DNA of 64,000 nt from positions 1 through 64,000 of the forward strand of contig CAZLAK010000008.1 in assembly GCA_964557545.1 (NCBI GenBank), read 5' to 3'. Both the position numbers and the translations under genes were made by a program. Origin of the DNA: CAZLAK01 sp964557545 (GTDB lineage Bacteria > Bacillota > Desulfotomaculia > Desulfotomaculales > Pelotomaculaceae). The notes beneath the pieces were generated by a model. It did not search any database and was not told the origin of the DNA. It worked only from the letters and a program-made list of their open reading frames with translations. Positions 51,004 to 58,913 of the stretch are shown here, one piece after another. How positions within the stretch are numbered: the first letter of the stretch is position 1; each line of letters begins with the position of its first letter.

Positions 51004-51045
51004 AAAGCCCGGCAGGCCGCTTATTTTCCGGCCTGCCGGGCCAAA
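51004..51045 (-). terminator. Terminator after dsrC
   Basis: A long perfect hairpin, GCCCGGCAGGCCG with CGGCCTGCCGGGC, around an AT-rich loop, followed on the minus strand by TTTTATTTT. It lies 20-60 bases after the dsrC stop. Confidence 0.88.
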
Positions 51046-51067
51046 AGCTCCATATGCTAAATCCGGT

Positions 51068-51385
51068 CTAAACACAACCGGTCGGTTTGGGAAGACCGGC
51101 CGCCCTGCATGCTCCTTTAGCCGGGCCGCTGGGAAACAGTTCGTAAATATACTTCAAAGTAAAACCGGTTTCCTTACACAACTTGCGGATCATGGGCGCA
51201 ATTTGAAAATGCCGGTAATAATCGCGCAAGTAATTGATCACTTTCCAGTGGTCGTCAGTTAGGGCCGGGATGCCGTCTTCAGCAGCAATAGCCAAAGCCA
51301 CTTCTTCATTCCAGTCATCAAAGTTGACTATAAAACCGTCTTCGTCAACCTCAATTTCTCTACCATTAATATTAAGAAAAGGCAT
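51068..51385 (-). CDS. dsrC: DsrC, sulfur-carrier protein of dissimilatory sulfite reductase
   Basis: 105 residues of the DsrC/TusE fold (IEVDEDGFIVNFDDWNEEVALAIAAEDGI, LTDDHWKVINYLRDYYRHFQIAPMIRKLCKE). The flexible C-terminal arm has both cysteines of true DsrC: Cys93 and the penultimate Cys104 with ten residues between, the pair that carries the trisulfide made by DsrAB and reduced by DsrMK. TusE lacks the first. ATG 51385 with GGGGGTG upstream is chosen; the upstream in-frame part (to 51481) is not conserved in character. Stands alone; dsrAB are not in the window. Confidence 0.93.
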   Translation of the reverse strand: MPFLNINGREIEVDEDGFIVNFDDWNEEVALAIAAEDGIPALTDDHWKVINYLRDYYRHFQIAPMIRKLCKETGFTLKYIYELFPSGPAKGACRAAGLPKPTGCV

Positions 51386-51500
51386 TTTAAGACACCCCCG
51401 AAACCTTTTAAGCAAACTCCCCGATTTTGACGCCAAAACACACCTGTTGGCAGTCATGCTCGCATACCAGTTTTTGACCAAAAGCTTATTATAGTTTAAA

Positions 51501-51529
51501 TATATACCACAATACTAATGATTAGTCAA
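51501..51529 (-). promoter_or_regulatory. dsrC promoter with overlapping palindrome
   Basis: Minus-strand TTGACT (plus AGTCAA at 51524-51529) and TATATA (51501-51506) are 17 bases apart. The perfect 13-base palindrome ACTAATGATTAGT at 51514-51526 lies in the spacer and overlaps the -35 box, where a bound dimer could block polymerase. Confidence 0.6.
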
Positions 51530-51561
51530 CGTTAGTAAAAATTTTAAAAAATATAAAAATA

Positions 51562-52041
51562 TTAATGGTGATACGGCTCGCCCCTGACAATCTTAAACCA
51601 GCGGTAGAGCTGCTCTAAAAGCAACAGCCTGGCCATCTGGTGGGTAAAGGTCATTTTTGAAAAAGACAGGCGAAAGGATGCCCTCTCCAGAACGGCAGGC
51701 GCCAGCCCGTACGCCCCGCCTATTACAAAACTGATGTGCGACCTGCCGGCAGCCGCTAAACCGGCCAGCTTAGCGGCCATTTCCTCCGAAGACAAGGCTT
51801 CCCCCTGGGGGTCGAGAACAATGGCATAAGTCCCGGGGCTTAAAAGGTTTAAAATCCGGCTGCCCTCTGCCTCCACAGCTCTTTCAATTGCTCCCGCGCT
51901 CCCCTTCCCGCCTTCCTCCGGCACCTCGTGAACAGTTACCCGGGCGTAAGGCGAAAGCCTTTTTAAGTAAAGGTCCGACCCTTCGGCCAGGTACTTTTCT
52001 TTTAACTTGCCCACGGCAATAATCGCAATGTGAAACAACAT
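51562..52041 (-). CDS. rlmH: 23S rRNA (pseudouridine-1915 N3)-methyltransferase
   Basis: SPOUT-family methyltransferase acting on 70S ribosomes. 159 residues: IAIIAVGKLKEKYLAEGSDLYLKRLSPYARVTVHEVPEE, YAIVLDPQGEALSSEEMAAKL, SFVIGGAYGLAPAVLERA and the C-terminal FSKMTFTHQMARLLLLEQLYRWFKIVRGEPYHH with the catalytic His-His tail. It follows the murA terminator. Confidence 0.96.
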   Translation of the reverse strand: MLFHIAIIAVGKLKEKYLAEGSDLYLKRLSPYARVTVHEVPEEGGKGSAGAIERAVEAEGSRILNLLSPGTYAIVLDPQGEALSSEEMAAKLAGLAAAGRSHISFVIGGAYGLAPAVLERASFRLSFSKMTFTHQMARLLLLEQLYRWFKIVRGEPYHH

Positions 52042-52049
52042 GCCCCTCC

Positions 52050-52075
52050 TAAAACAAAAGCGTGGTCAGCCACGC
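52050..52075 (-). terminator. Terminator after murA
   Basis: Minus-strand GCGTGG/CCACGC hairpin (52070-52075 with 52060-52065) with a 4-base loop, then TTTTGTTTT. It ends just upstream of the rlmH start and may leave a short overlap with its ribosome binding site region. Confidence 0.7.
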
Positions 52076-52098
52076 CCGTTTTTATTCTTACCTGTTTA

Positions 52099-53355
52099 TT
52101 ATTTTCTCCAGATGGCCGCCCCCAGCGCCCTCAGCTTTTCCTCAAGTTTGTGGTACCCCCGGTCGATAAACCCGGCGTTGATGATCTCCGTCTGCCCTCG
52201 CGCCGCCAGCCCCGCCACAATGAGAGCGGCTCCGGCCCGCAAGTCTGTAGCCTTAACCTGAGCGCCGTGCAGGGCGGGAACCCCCTCGATCACTGCCATC
52301 CTGCCCTCCACTTTAATCTTAGCCCCCAGGCGCGCCAGTTCTTCGGCGACCATAAAGCGGTTTTCGAAGATGTTCTCCACAATCACACTGGTGCCCGGAA
52401 CAGTGGCCAGCAGAGCCATCATCTGGGACTGCATGTCTGTGGGAAAGCCGGGGTAAGGCATGGTCTTGATGTCGATTGGCTTCAAGGGCTTGGACGCGCG
52501 CACGCGCAAAACTTCCTCTCCTTCCTCTATCTCTACGTTGGCCTCCCGCAGCTTGGCGCTGAGCGGCTCTAAATGAAGGGGAATGACGTTCTCTAGCACC
52601 ACGTCTCCACCCGTAGCAGCACATGCTACCATAAAAGTGCCCGCTTCTATGCGGTCGGGTATAACCGTATACCGGCCGCCTTCCGCCAGTTCCTCTACGC
52701 CCTCAATCTTAATGACGTCTGTGCCCGCTCCCCTTATTCTGGCACCCAAGGAATTTAGAAAATTGGCCAGATCGACGATCTCTGGCTCTTTGGCCACGTT
52801 CTCAATGAGGGTCTGCCCCTCGGCCAGGCAGGCGGCCATCATAATGTTTTCCGTGGCCCCTACACTCGGAAAATCGAGATAAACCCTGGTGCCTTTCAAG
52901 CGCCCCCTGGCACGGCAAACCACACAGCCCTTCTCTATAGACACTTCCGCCCCCAGGCCACAAAGCCCTTTAAAGTGCAGGTCCATGGGGCGAACACCTA
53001 TGTTACAGCCGCCCGGCAGGGATACCTGCGCCCTGCCGAACCTGGCCAGGAGCGGCCCCAAAAGTAAATTGGAGGCCCTCAATTTTTTAGCCAGGTGGTG
53101 CGGCGCTTCGCACTTAACTCCAGGCGGCACACTTACCCTGACCGCATCCTGGCCTTCCCACGCGGCCTTTACACCCAAACTGTTTATAATCTCCATCATA
53201 ACCCGGACATCGCTGATGTCGGGGATATTTTCCAAAACAATTTCTTTGCTCGAAAGAATGGCGGCACATAAAATGGCCAGGGAAGCATTTTTGGCGCCGC
53301 TGATCCTGACCGCACCGCTAAGTCTTCTCCCTCCGGCGATAACAATACTGCTCAC
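52099..53355 (-). CDS. murA: UDP-N-acetylglucosamine 1-carboxyvinyltransferase
   Basis: First committed step of peptidoglycan synthesis, adding enolpyruvate to UDP-GlcNAc. 418 residues: SGAKNASLAILCAAIL at the start, RASNLLLGPLLARFGRAQVSLPGGCNIGVRPMDLH with the fosfomycin-sensitive catalytic Cys117, VGATENIMMAACLAEG, DRIEAGTFMVACAATGG, YPGFPTDMQSQMMALL and ENIFENRFM. GTG 53355 with GGGAGGG upstream is chosen over the ORF start at 53394. Spore formers often have two copies (murA and murZ); which this is cannot be said. Confidence 0.96.
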   Translation of the reverse strand: MSSIVIAGGRRLSGAVRISGAKNASLAILCAAILSSKEIVLENIPDISDVRVMMEIINSLGVKAAWEGQDAVRVSVPPGVKCEAPHHLAKKLRASNLLLGPLLARFGRAQVSLPGGCNIGVRPMDLHFKGLCGLGAEVSIEKGCVVCRARGRLKGTRVYLDFPSVGATENIMMAACLAEGQTLIENVAKEPEIVDLANFLNSLGARIRGAGTDVIKIEGVEELAEGGRYTVIPDRIEAGTFMVACAATGGDVVLENVIPLHLEPLSAKLREANVEIEEGEEVLRVRASKPLKPIDIKTMPYPGFPTDMQSQMMALLATVPGTSVIVENIFENRFMVAEELARLGAKIKVEGRMAVIEGVPALHGAQVKATDLRAGAALIVAGLAARGQTEIINAGFIDRGYHKLEEKLRALGAAIWRK

Positions 53356-53452
53356 GTAAAAACCCTCCCAAAGGCGCGCCGGCACACTAAACACTTATTC
53401 GTCCAAAAAAAAATTATTCCTGCCTTAAAACCCAAAAAGAGACTTTTGGCAT

Positions 53453-54418
53453 TTACGGCTGTGACTTTAGTCTTGCGGCGCAAATCTCAGTCCTCCACCC
53501 TAATTCCAGCTCCTCTTCACTGATGCCGTAAACGCTCTTAAGGGCATGTGCGAAGGCTTTGCCCCTTCCCATTTCACCCAGTAACCGGATAAGCGAGTCT
53601 TGGCCAAAGCGGCCTGCCAGGTACTTAACTATATCCAGGGATTGCCAGTACGCCAGCTCCCAGTCGGGCAGATCGTCAAAGCCCGCCTCTAATTCCTGCA
53701 GGGTATAAATACTGCTAATGCTGCTGTCCAAAGAAGCCAGCTCGTAACCGGTTAAGGCGTATTCGTAATACTGGGCAATACCCTCATTTAGCCATCGCGG
53801 GCAGTTGCCGGCAGTAATGTAATCCACCATCAGGTGGGTTATCTCGTGGGCCAGCGGGCCGCTGGCCAAAAAATTTTCCCTCACGTCACACTCTGCAGTG
53901 TCCTGCCCAAGCCAAAGTCGCGGGTCGAGCACGCCGATGGTTCCCGCCCAGTAGACTCCCATAGCGCTCTCACCGTTACCCCAGCCGTAAGCACCGTTTA
54001 GCTCGGCGCGAGAACTGTAGAGAATAACCGGTATTTTGCGCCGGCAGCTAAAACCAAACTCCTCCGCCAAGACCGGGTAAAAGCACTCGGCAGCCTCCAG
54101 CACTAAAGCCGCCGTCTCCTCAGCTCCCCGCCGGTATTTAACATAAAAGTGTTCTGAAGTTATTTTCTCCATTTGCCAGGTGCTAATTATGGACCGCCAT
54201 TTAAACAGTTCCCTAAAGGAGGCGTAGGCCAGCGAAATAATGTTGACCGGGAGATGCGGCCACGAATTAAAAAGCAGCGTAATAATAACGGCAGCTCCCA
54301 AAAGGGCGCGCCGCACACCCCCCTTATGGCGGCCAGCCCCCGAAACGCCGCTCCCCCCCTTAAGTTTAGGCCCAAAGATTTTACCCCGCACCGCAATACA
54401 CCTTCCTTGCACCCGCAA
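53453..54418 (-). CDS. Peptidase MA-like secreted metallopeptidase
   Basis: 321 residues: a basic N-terminus and a signal anchor (about 38-65), then a gluzincin-like domain with the zinc motif AHEITH, an Asn-Glu partner in CPRWLNEGIAQYYE (third ligand Glu), and HFYVKYRRGAEETA upstream, as in bacterial peptidase_MA proteins. The substrate is unknown. The first 30 residues (RGKIFGPKLKGGSGVSG) look poorly constrained, and the true start may be further in. The 160 bases upstream hold an inverted repeat, AAGCCGG/CCGGCTT near 54472-54490, of unclear role. Confidence 0.82.
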   Translation of the reverse strand: MRVQGRCIAVRGKIFGPKLKGGSGVSGAGRHKGGVRRALLGAAVIITLLFNSWPHLPVNIISLAYASFRELFKWRSIISTWQMEKITSEHFYVKYRRGAEETAALVLEAAECFYPVLAEEFGFSCRRKIPVILYSSRAELNGAYGWGNGESAMGVYWAGTIGVLDPRLWLGQDTAECDVRENFLASGPLAHEITHLMVDYITAGNCPRWLNEGIAQYYEYALTGYELASLDSSISSIYTLQELEAGFDDLPDWELAYWQSLDIVKYLAGRFGQDSLIRLLGEMGRGKAFAHALKSVYGISEEELELGWRTEICAARLKSQP

Positions 54419-54518
54419 ATTGCCGGCTTACAATACATATACACATTAAAACTAATTAGTTAAATTATAAGCCGGCCGGTAACCGGCTTTTAAGCGGAAA
54501 ATTAAACTTGAATCCCCA

Positions 54519-54556
54519 AAAACGCGCCAGGGCCGCCGTTGTGCGGCGGCCCTGTT
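54519..54556 (-). terminator. Terminator after the TPR gene
   Basis: A perfect 11-bp hairpin, CAGGGCCGCCG with CGGCGGCCCTG (54528-54555 region) around a 5-base loop, followed on the minus strand by GCGCGTTTTT. Confidence 0.75.
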
Positions 54557-54578
54557 AAACGCTCCCCGGTTCTAGTTC

Positions 54579-55202
54579 TCACTGCTTTTGGGCACGGGCC
54601 TGAGCCTGGCCCTGACCCTGGATGTTCTTCCACTCATCGATGATCTGCCTTGCTTTCTCAGCCTCCGGCCCCTCACCCTTAAGGGCAATAAACTTTTCCA
54701 GTTCTCCCATACCCGCGGCGAAATCTTTCTTGCCGGCGCCCAAGACTATGCCCAAGAGGTAGTGGGCGTCGGCATTATCCGGTTCACTCTCTATAACTTT
54801 TTTGAGTTGCTCTACTGACTGATCATACCGGCCGCTGTAAAAATAAACAGTGGCCATTTCCAAGCGGGCCTTGGAGAAACCGGGGTCTTGTGCCAGCACT
54901 TTCTCGTAGGTCAGCACCGCCTGGTCGGGCTTGCCGGCATAAAGGTAAGTTTCGGCCAGTTCCATTAACAGTTCTTTGTCGCCCGGGCTGCCGGCAGCCT
55001 TCTCCTCCAGTTCGGCCAGCCTCTCCCCAAGGGACTTCTGCACCGCCGCCGTACTCTGGGCACCGCCCGTGTCATCCCGGCCCCGAAACAGCCCGGCCAG
55101 GGGAACGACCAGCCCGATAGCTATCAGCACAGTTATGGTAATGAAGACGGCCCTGGTAAACTTGCTCCGCCTTACCGACCTCTTAATAAACAAGTCCACC
55201 AC
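54579..55202 (-). CDS. Membrane-anchored TPR protein
   Basis: 207 residues: a basic N-terminus, one membrane helix (about 17-38), a coiled linker and three tetratricopeptide repeats (LLMELAETYLYAGKPDQAVLTYEKVLAQDP, ARLEMATVYFYSGRYDQSVEQLKKVIESEP, AHYLLGIVLGAGKKDFAAGMGELEKFIAL), ending in a Gln/Ala-rich tail. The TPR part is extracytoplasmic by prediction and probably binds a protein partner. It lies 48 bases after the LysM-G5-M23 gene and may be co-transcribed. Confidence 0.85.
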   Translation of the reverse strand: MVDLFIKRSVRRSKFTRAVFITITVLIAIGLVVPLAGLFRGRDDTGGAQSTAAVQKSLGERLAELEEKAAGSPGDKELLMELAETYLYAGKPDQAVLTYEKVLAQDPGFSKARLEMATVYFYSGRYDQSVEQLKKVIESEPDNADAHYLLGIVLGAGKKDFAAGMGELEKFIALKGEGPEAEKARQIIDEWKNIQGQGQAQARAQKQ

Positions 55203-55250
55203 CTCAAATTGTATCTTATTACACTGCCCCCGGCACTGGCAAGTGCCTTT

Positions 55251-56738
55251 TTAAGGCAGGTAGTTTAAGGGGTTTCTCGGCTGGCCGTTAACCCGCACTT
55301 CAAAGTGGAGGTGAGGTCCTGTAGAATAACCCGTTGAACCGACAAGGCCTATGGTCTCGCCCCGTTCCACCCTTTCTCCGGTGCTTACGTAGATGGCCGA
55401 CAGGTGGGCGTACTTGGTAGAAAAACCGCCCCCGTGCGCAATCTCCACCGTCCGGCCGTAACCGCCGTCCCAGCCGGCAAAAACTACTGTCCCGCCGGCG
55501 GCCGCCCCGACCTCACAGCCGTAGGGCGCGCCGATGTCAATGCCTTCGTGCATCCTGCCCCAGCGCATACCGTAGTAAGACTCCACGCCGCCCCAGCACG
55601 GCCAGTCCAGGCGCACGCCGCCGCGGGAAGCCAGCACTGCAGGGCCTCTTTCTACCACTTCCGGCACGGCCTCGGCGAGCACGTGCTGTTCCAGCACCTC
55701 CCGGGCGGTTTCAAGCCCGTTTTCCCGCACTATCCGGTAAGTGACTATTCTCCTTCCCGGCGAGCCTTTTTTAACTACACGCTTTTCTCCCGGCAGGAGA
55801 CCTTCGTCGACTTTCACCTCTGTGGGGTAGGGCACTTCTTCCTCTAAGGTCACCTGACGGGTAGCCAGCACCGTAATCATGGGGGCCTCTTTGCTCAGGT
55901 ACAGCACCTGGCCTATGCTTAAGTTTTCGGGGTCTAACCCCGGGTTGGTGAGCATTATTTGCTCCTGGTCGATGCCGCTGGCCAGGGCAATGTCCCAAAG
56001 GGTATCCCCTTCCTGTACCGTATGCTGCACAAATTTTACCGAACCGAGCAGAACCACCTTTTTGGCCTCTTCCAGGCCTAGCACGTCCCCCAGCGGGGCG
56101 TATCTCTCGGCCACTTCCACCTTTTCTTTGAATTCAACCCGCTCATCAGGCGCCGCCTTATAAACACCCAAAAGCCAGGACAGGAGTTCTTCTGCCTCAC
56201 CCCTGCTGGGGAGGAAGACTTTAGGCTCGCCGCCGGCTAAAACCGCCGCGCACTTGACCGTGAAGGTTAAGTTTTCCTCCAGCACCCGTTTTAAATCGCC
56301 AGTGCCTAAAGCTTCACAGCGCAAAGCGTCCCGGCTCACCCTAACCGGCCGGAAATCGACTTGCGGGGCCGGTCTTACGGGCCTACCGGCCGCAGCCGAT
56401 TTTTCCGCCACCAGGCTGGCCAAAGCCTGCCTGGCCGCTTTTTTGCTCTCGGCCACAGCCACTGGTTTCCCGCCGGCCGTCACCTCACAGGCATTAGGAC
56501 CCAAAAGGGCATAAGCAAAGAATGCTGCCGCCAGGTAGGCCGCTACCCCCACTAAAAGAAGGCGCAGCGGCGGCTGCCCGGCCGCCCACTTTCTTGCTTT
56601 ACAGTAAAGACTACCGCACCGCTTATACCACTTATAACTCTTAAGGCCTTCCAGCCGGTTAAACCAATTAAAGGACTGCACCCCCAGGCGCTGCCGGCTT
56701 TCCCGCTGAAACGGCAATACGGACAGCTCCTTTCGCAC
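55251..56738 (-). CDS. LysM-G5-M23 murein endopeptidase
   Basis: 495 residues: an N-terminal cytoplasmic stretch, a membrane anchor (58-80), a long extracytoplasmic helical region, a LysM module (237-283, QHTVQEGDTLWDIALASGI), a G5 domain (about 286-366), and an M23 peptidase (385-495) with zinc motifs GRMHEGIDIGAP and GPHLHFEV. G5 domains bind cell-wall sugars; the combination is typical of Clostridial wall or cortex remodelling enzymes related to SpoIIQ- and YabE-like proteins. It is the second M23 peptidase in the window (the other at 28231-29118 has two LysM modules and no G5). Confidence 0.92.
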   Translation of the reverse strand: MRKELSVLPFQRESRQRLGVQSFNWFNRLEGLKSYKWYKRCGSLYCKARKWAAGQPPLRLLLVGVAAYLAAAFFAYALLGPNACEVTAGGKPVAVAESKKAARQALASLVAEKSAAAGRPVRPAPQVDFRPVRVSRDALRCEALGTGDLKRVLEENLTFTVKCAAVLAGGEPKVFLPSRGEAEELLSWLLGVYKAAPDERVEFKEKVEVAERYAPLGDVLGLEEAKKVVLLGSVKFVQHTVQEGDTLWDIALASGIDQEQIMLTNPGLDPENLSIGQVLYLSKEAPMITVLATRQVTLEEEVPYPTEVKVDEGLLPGEKRVVKKGSPGRRIVTYRIVRENGLETAREVLEQHVLAEAVPEVVERGPAVLASRGGVRLDWPCWGGVESYYGMRWGRMHEGIDIGAPYGCEVGAAAGGTVVFAGWDGGYGRTVEIAHGGGFSTKYAHLSAIYVSTGERVERGETIGLVGSTGYSTGPHLHFEVRVNGQPRNPLNYLP

Positions 56739-56859
56739 ACAAAGTTGGCGCCAAACACTGGTTAATTATATCACAAAAAGATGGGGCAGGTAAACGAGCC
56801 ATTAAACCGCCTATTTTAGCGAAACCAGCCGTAAAAGCCTCTTATTGCCTGTAACAGTC

Positions 56860-58215
56860 TTATTTCAACACGCTTATCTCTTTGGCCACCACCTGCAAAT
56901 AAATAGCGCACTCCAGGCGCTTTTTCATCACCGCGCAGGCCAGGCGGTCCGGCGTTAAAAGCGAGCCGCTGGCGCTGTGCGCTGCGGCGTGACAGCCGCC
57001 GCCGCAGTAAAACCTTGCCCAGCAGCGCCGGCAGTCCTCTTTGCTGTAAACGTGGATATTTTTAAAAGTTTCCACCAAATCATCCCTGGCAATGCCCGTA
57101 AAAACGCTGCCCATCAAAAATTTATCTTTCCCGGCAAACTGGTGGCAGGGATAGATGTCTCCGCTGGGAGTCACCGCCAGGTAATCGACGCCCGCACCGC
57201 AGCCCGTAAGCCGCCGCAAAAGACACGGGCCGCCCTCTAAGTCAACGTTGAAGTGAAAGAAATCAATTTTACGCCCCTCGCGCCAAAGGCGCGCCATCTC
57301 GGCGGCCAAACGCTCGTACTCGCCAAAAAGGCGCGGCAAGTCCTCTTCCCGCAGGGCGTAAGGGGACTCTGGCGGGGCTACCACCGGCTCTAAAGAGATG
57401 TGCTCAAAGCCTAAGCTTACCAGGTGGAGGAAGTCGTTGCAGAAATCGAGATTGCCGCGCGTAAAAGTACCCCGGACGTAATAACTGGCCAGCCGCCTTT
57501 TGACTGCGCTGGCGATTTTAGGAAGCACCTCACTATAGGAGCCGCCGCCGTCCGGCTTAACCCGCATGGCGTCGTGCACGCTGGGACGGCCGTCGAGACT
57601 TAAAATAACAGCCAGGCCGTTTTCTTCCAGGTAGGCGTTTAATTCCTCATCCAGCAAAAGGGCGTTGGTGGTCAGCGTAAAAGAGATCTCCTTGTTGTGT
57701 TCGGCCGCCGCCCGCCGCCCGTAATCTACTAATTTTTTCATGACTTCCGCGTTTAGGAGCGGCTCGCCGCCAAAAAAATCGACTTCCAGTTTTTTGCGCC
57801 TTCCGCTCTTTTGCACAAGAAAATCAATGGCCGCCTGCCCCACCTCAAGGGGCATGAGGCCGTCAGCGCCACCGTACTGGCCCTGACCGGCAAAACAGTA
57901 ACGGCAGCGCAAATTGCAGGCGTGGGCCAGGTGCAAGCAAAGGGCTTTTAGCGGCCTTTCTTTTGGGGGCGAGTAGCCGTCCGGCAGAGGGTCCGGGCTG
58001 TTGAGAAGGCCTTTTGCTTCCAGTTCGCCCAACTCCGAAAGGGCGCACATCACTTCCTCGCGGCCAAAGCGCGGTCCGTGCTTTTCTAAAATACTGTCTT
58101 GCGCCGCGCGCCCGTAATCGTCGAGCAGTTCCCAGACCAAACCGTCAACGGCGTGCACCGCGCCGCTGTTCTCGTCCATGACAATTTTTGTACCGTTTAT
58201 TTCAAACTTGTGCAC
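56860..58215 (-). CDS. scfB: SCIFF-peptide radical SAM/SPASM thioether maturase
   Basis: Forms thioether cross-links in the SCIFF peptide. 451 residues: an N-terminal RiPP-recognition-like segment (MHKFEINGTKIVMDENSGAVHAVD), radical SAM motif Cys100-x3-Cys104-x2-Cys107 (CNLRCRYC), FFGGEPLLN, LTTNALLLDEEL, SLDGRPSVHDAMR, and a SPASM domain with auxiliary-cluster cysteines (GCGAGVDYLAVTPSGDIYPCHQFAG, CRRCWARFYCGGGCH). The precursor gene lies directly upstream with a terminator between them. The N-terminus and overall length match the SCIFF maturase family in Clostridia. Confidence 0.95.
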   Translation of the reverse strand: MHKFEINGTKIVMDENSGAVHAVDGLVWELLDDYGRAAQDSILEKHGPRFGREEVMCALSELGELEAKGLLNSPDPLPDGYSPPKERPLKALCLHLAHACNLRCRYCFAGQGQYGGADGLMPLEVGQAAIDFLVQKSGRRKKLEVDFFGGEPLLNAEVMKKLVDYGRRAAAEHNKEISFTLTTNALLLDEELNAYLEENGLAVILSLDGRPSVHDAMRVKPDGGGSYSEVLPKIASAVKRRLASYYVRGTFTRGNLDFCNDFLHLVSLGFEHISLEPVVAPPESPYALREEDLPRLFGEYERLAAEMARLWREGRKIDFFHFNVDLEGGPCLLRRLTGCGAGVDYLAVTPSGDIYPCHQFAGKDKFLMGSVFTGIARDDLVETFKNIHVYSKEDCRRCWARFYCGGGCHAAAHSASGSLLTPDRLACAVMKKRLECAIYLQVVAKEISVLK

Positions 58216-58234
58216 CTAAAACCCCCTCCCCTTT

Positions 58235-58270
58235 TTTAAAGAAAGGCCCCGTCCAAGGGGACGGGGCCTG
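58235..58270 (-). terminator. Terminator or attenuator between scfA and scfB
   Basis: Minus-strand AGGCCCCGTCC with GGACGGGGCCT hairpin (58240-58267 region) followed by TTCTTTAAAAAA. Placed between the SCIFF precursor and its maturase, it would give much more peptide mRNA than enzyme mRNA. Confidence 0.78.
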
Positions 58271-58330
58271 ACAGCTAAAATTCTAAAACTGAAAATTGAC
58301 GGCAAAGCACCCTGCTCAAAAGCAAAATTT

Positions 58331-58537
58331 TTAGCTGATGCATTTTTCCGGCGCAGAGGCCGACCTGGTGTTTTTTTCCGTGCCCGCGCGCCTGTCCTCG
58401 CTGACGCACGCCTGATTTCCAACCGTACAGGAAGTCTTGCAGGCCGACTGGCAAGACACCCCGCACTCGCCGCAGCCGCACCCTCCTCCAAAGGCCGATA
58501 ACACGGCACCGCTCAAAGTTTTTATGTGCTTACCCAA
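58331..58537 (-). CDS. scfA: SCIFF (six-cysteine) ribosomal peptide precursor, extended form
   Basis: Ribosomal peptide precursor modified by scfB. The leader HIKTLSGAVLSAF and core GCGCGECGVSCQSACKTSC followed by TVGNQAC match the SCIFF family almost residue for residue. TTG 58537 has AGGAGGGGG upstream and gives 68 residues. SCIFF peptides normally end soon after the last core Cys (about 46 residues); here a further ~21 residues (VSEDRRAGTEKNT to EKCIS), including an extra Cys, follow in frame. The product is unknown in all species known to me. Confidence 0.92.
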   Translation of the reverse strand: MGKHIKTLSGAVLSAFGGGCGCGECGVSCQSACKTSCTVGNQACVSEDRRAGTEKNTRSASAPEKCIS

Positions 58538-58561
58538 AGATTCCCCCTCCTTTTCAAAGCC

Positions 58562-58590
58562 ATTATAGCCGACCAAAAGGCTTATGACAA
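58562..58590 (-). promoter_or_regulatory. Promoter of scfA
   Basis: Minus-strand TTGTCA (plus TGACAA at 58585-58590) and TATAAT (plus ATTATA at 58562-58567), 17 bases apart, ending about 15 bases before the ribosome binding site of scfA. Confidence 0.78.
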
Positions 58591-58634
58591 GACGGTCGGC
58601 CGCGACAAATAACCGCAAAAATTAACACAAAATG

Positions 58635-58663
58635 TTGAATTTTCGCAACAAAAGTAGTAAAAT
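58635..58663 (+). promoter_or_regulatory. Promoter of the small plus-strand gene
   Basis: TTGAAT (58635-58640) and TAAAAT (58658-58663) are 17 bases apart on the plus strand; the predicted start near 58670 is only a few bases before GGAGG. It is divergent from the scfA promoter, the two -35 boxes being about 45 bases apart. Confidence 0.6.
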
Positions 58664-58683
58664 TTGGACGGAGGATGATCACA

Positions 58684-58872
58684 ATGGCATTAAAACTTTG
58701 GGAAAGTATTGTGTTTTATTTCCGTTACATGGCGTGCGGCTTTGTAAACGGCGGCAGCTGGAAAATAAACCGCATTACCTCCCTGGAGTGTCCGGAAATC
58801 AGGAGGATTTTAGTAAGAAACGCTTCTACCTACGAAGACCTCTTTTACCAGCACGAAAGAACAACCCACTAA
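58684..58872 (+). CDS. Small uncharacterised protein (62 aa)
   Basis: Starts MALKLWESIVFYFRYMACGFVNGGSW and ends with YEDLFYQHERTTH. ATG 58684 is chosen because GGAGG lies nine bases upstream; an earlier ATG (58675) abuts it. The first 25 residues could form one amphipathic or membrane helix rich in aromatic residues; the rest is charged. A promoter at 58635-58663 and a plus-strand terminator after the stop support a real transcript. I do not recognise the family. Confidence 0.72.
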   Translation: MALKLWESIVFYFRYMACGFVNGGSWKINRITSLECPEIRRILVRNASTYEDLFYQHERTTH

Positions 58873-58873
58873 A

Positions 58874-58913
58874 AAAGCCAGCGAACATGCAAAAAAGCCG
58901 GCTTAATTTTTTT
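58874..58913 (+). terminator. Terminator after the small plus-strand gene
   Basis: AAGCCAGC...GCCGGCTT hairpin (58875-58882 with 58897-58904, one mismatch) followed by AATTTTTTTC on the plus strand. It overlaps the last bases of the convergent DUF192 gene. Confidence 0.6.

Noticed and set aside
51386..51481. N-terminal extension of dsrC (32 residues)
   Set aside because: It covers the leader between promoter and ATG 51385, and the family starts at MPFLNINGREIEVDEDG.
54472..54490. Inverted repeat AAGCCGG/CCGGCTT as a terminator
   Set aside because: Neither side has a convincing T-run and the better terminator for the upstream TPR gene is at 54519-54556.
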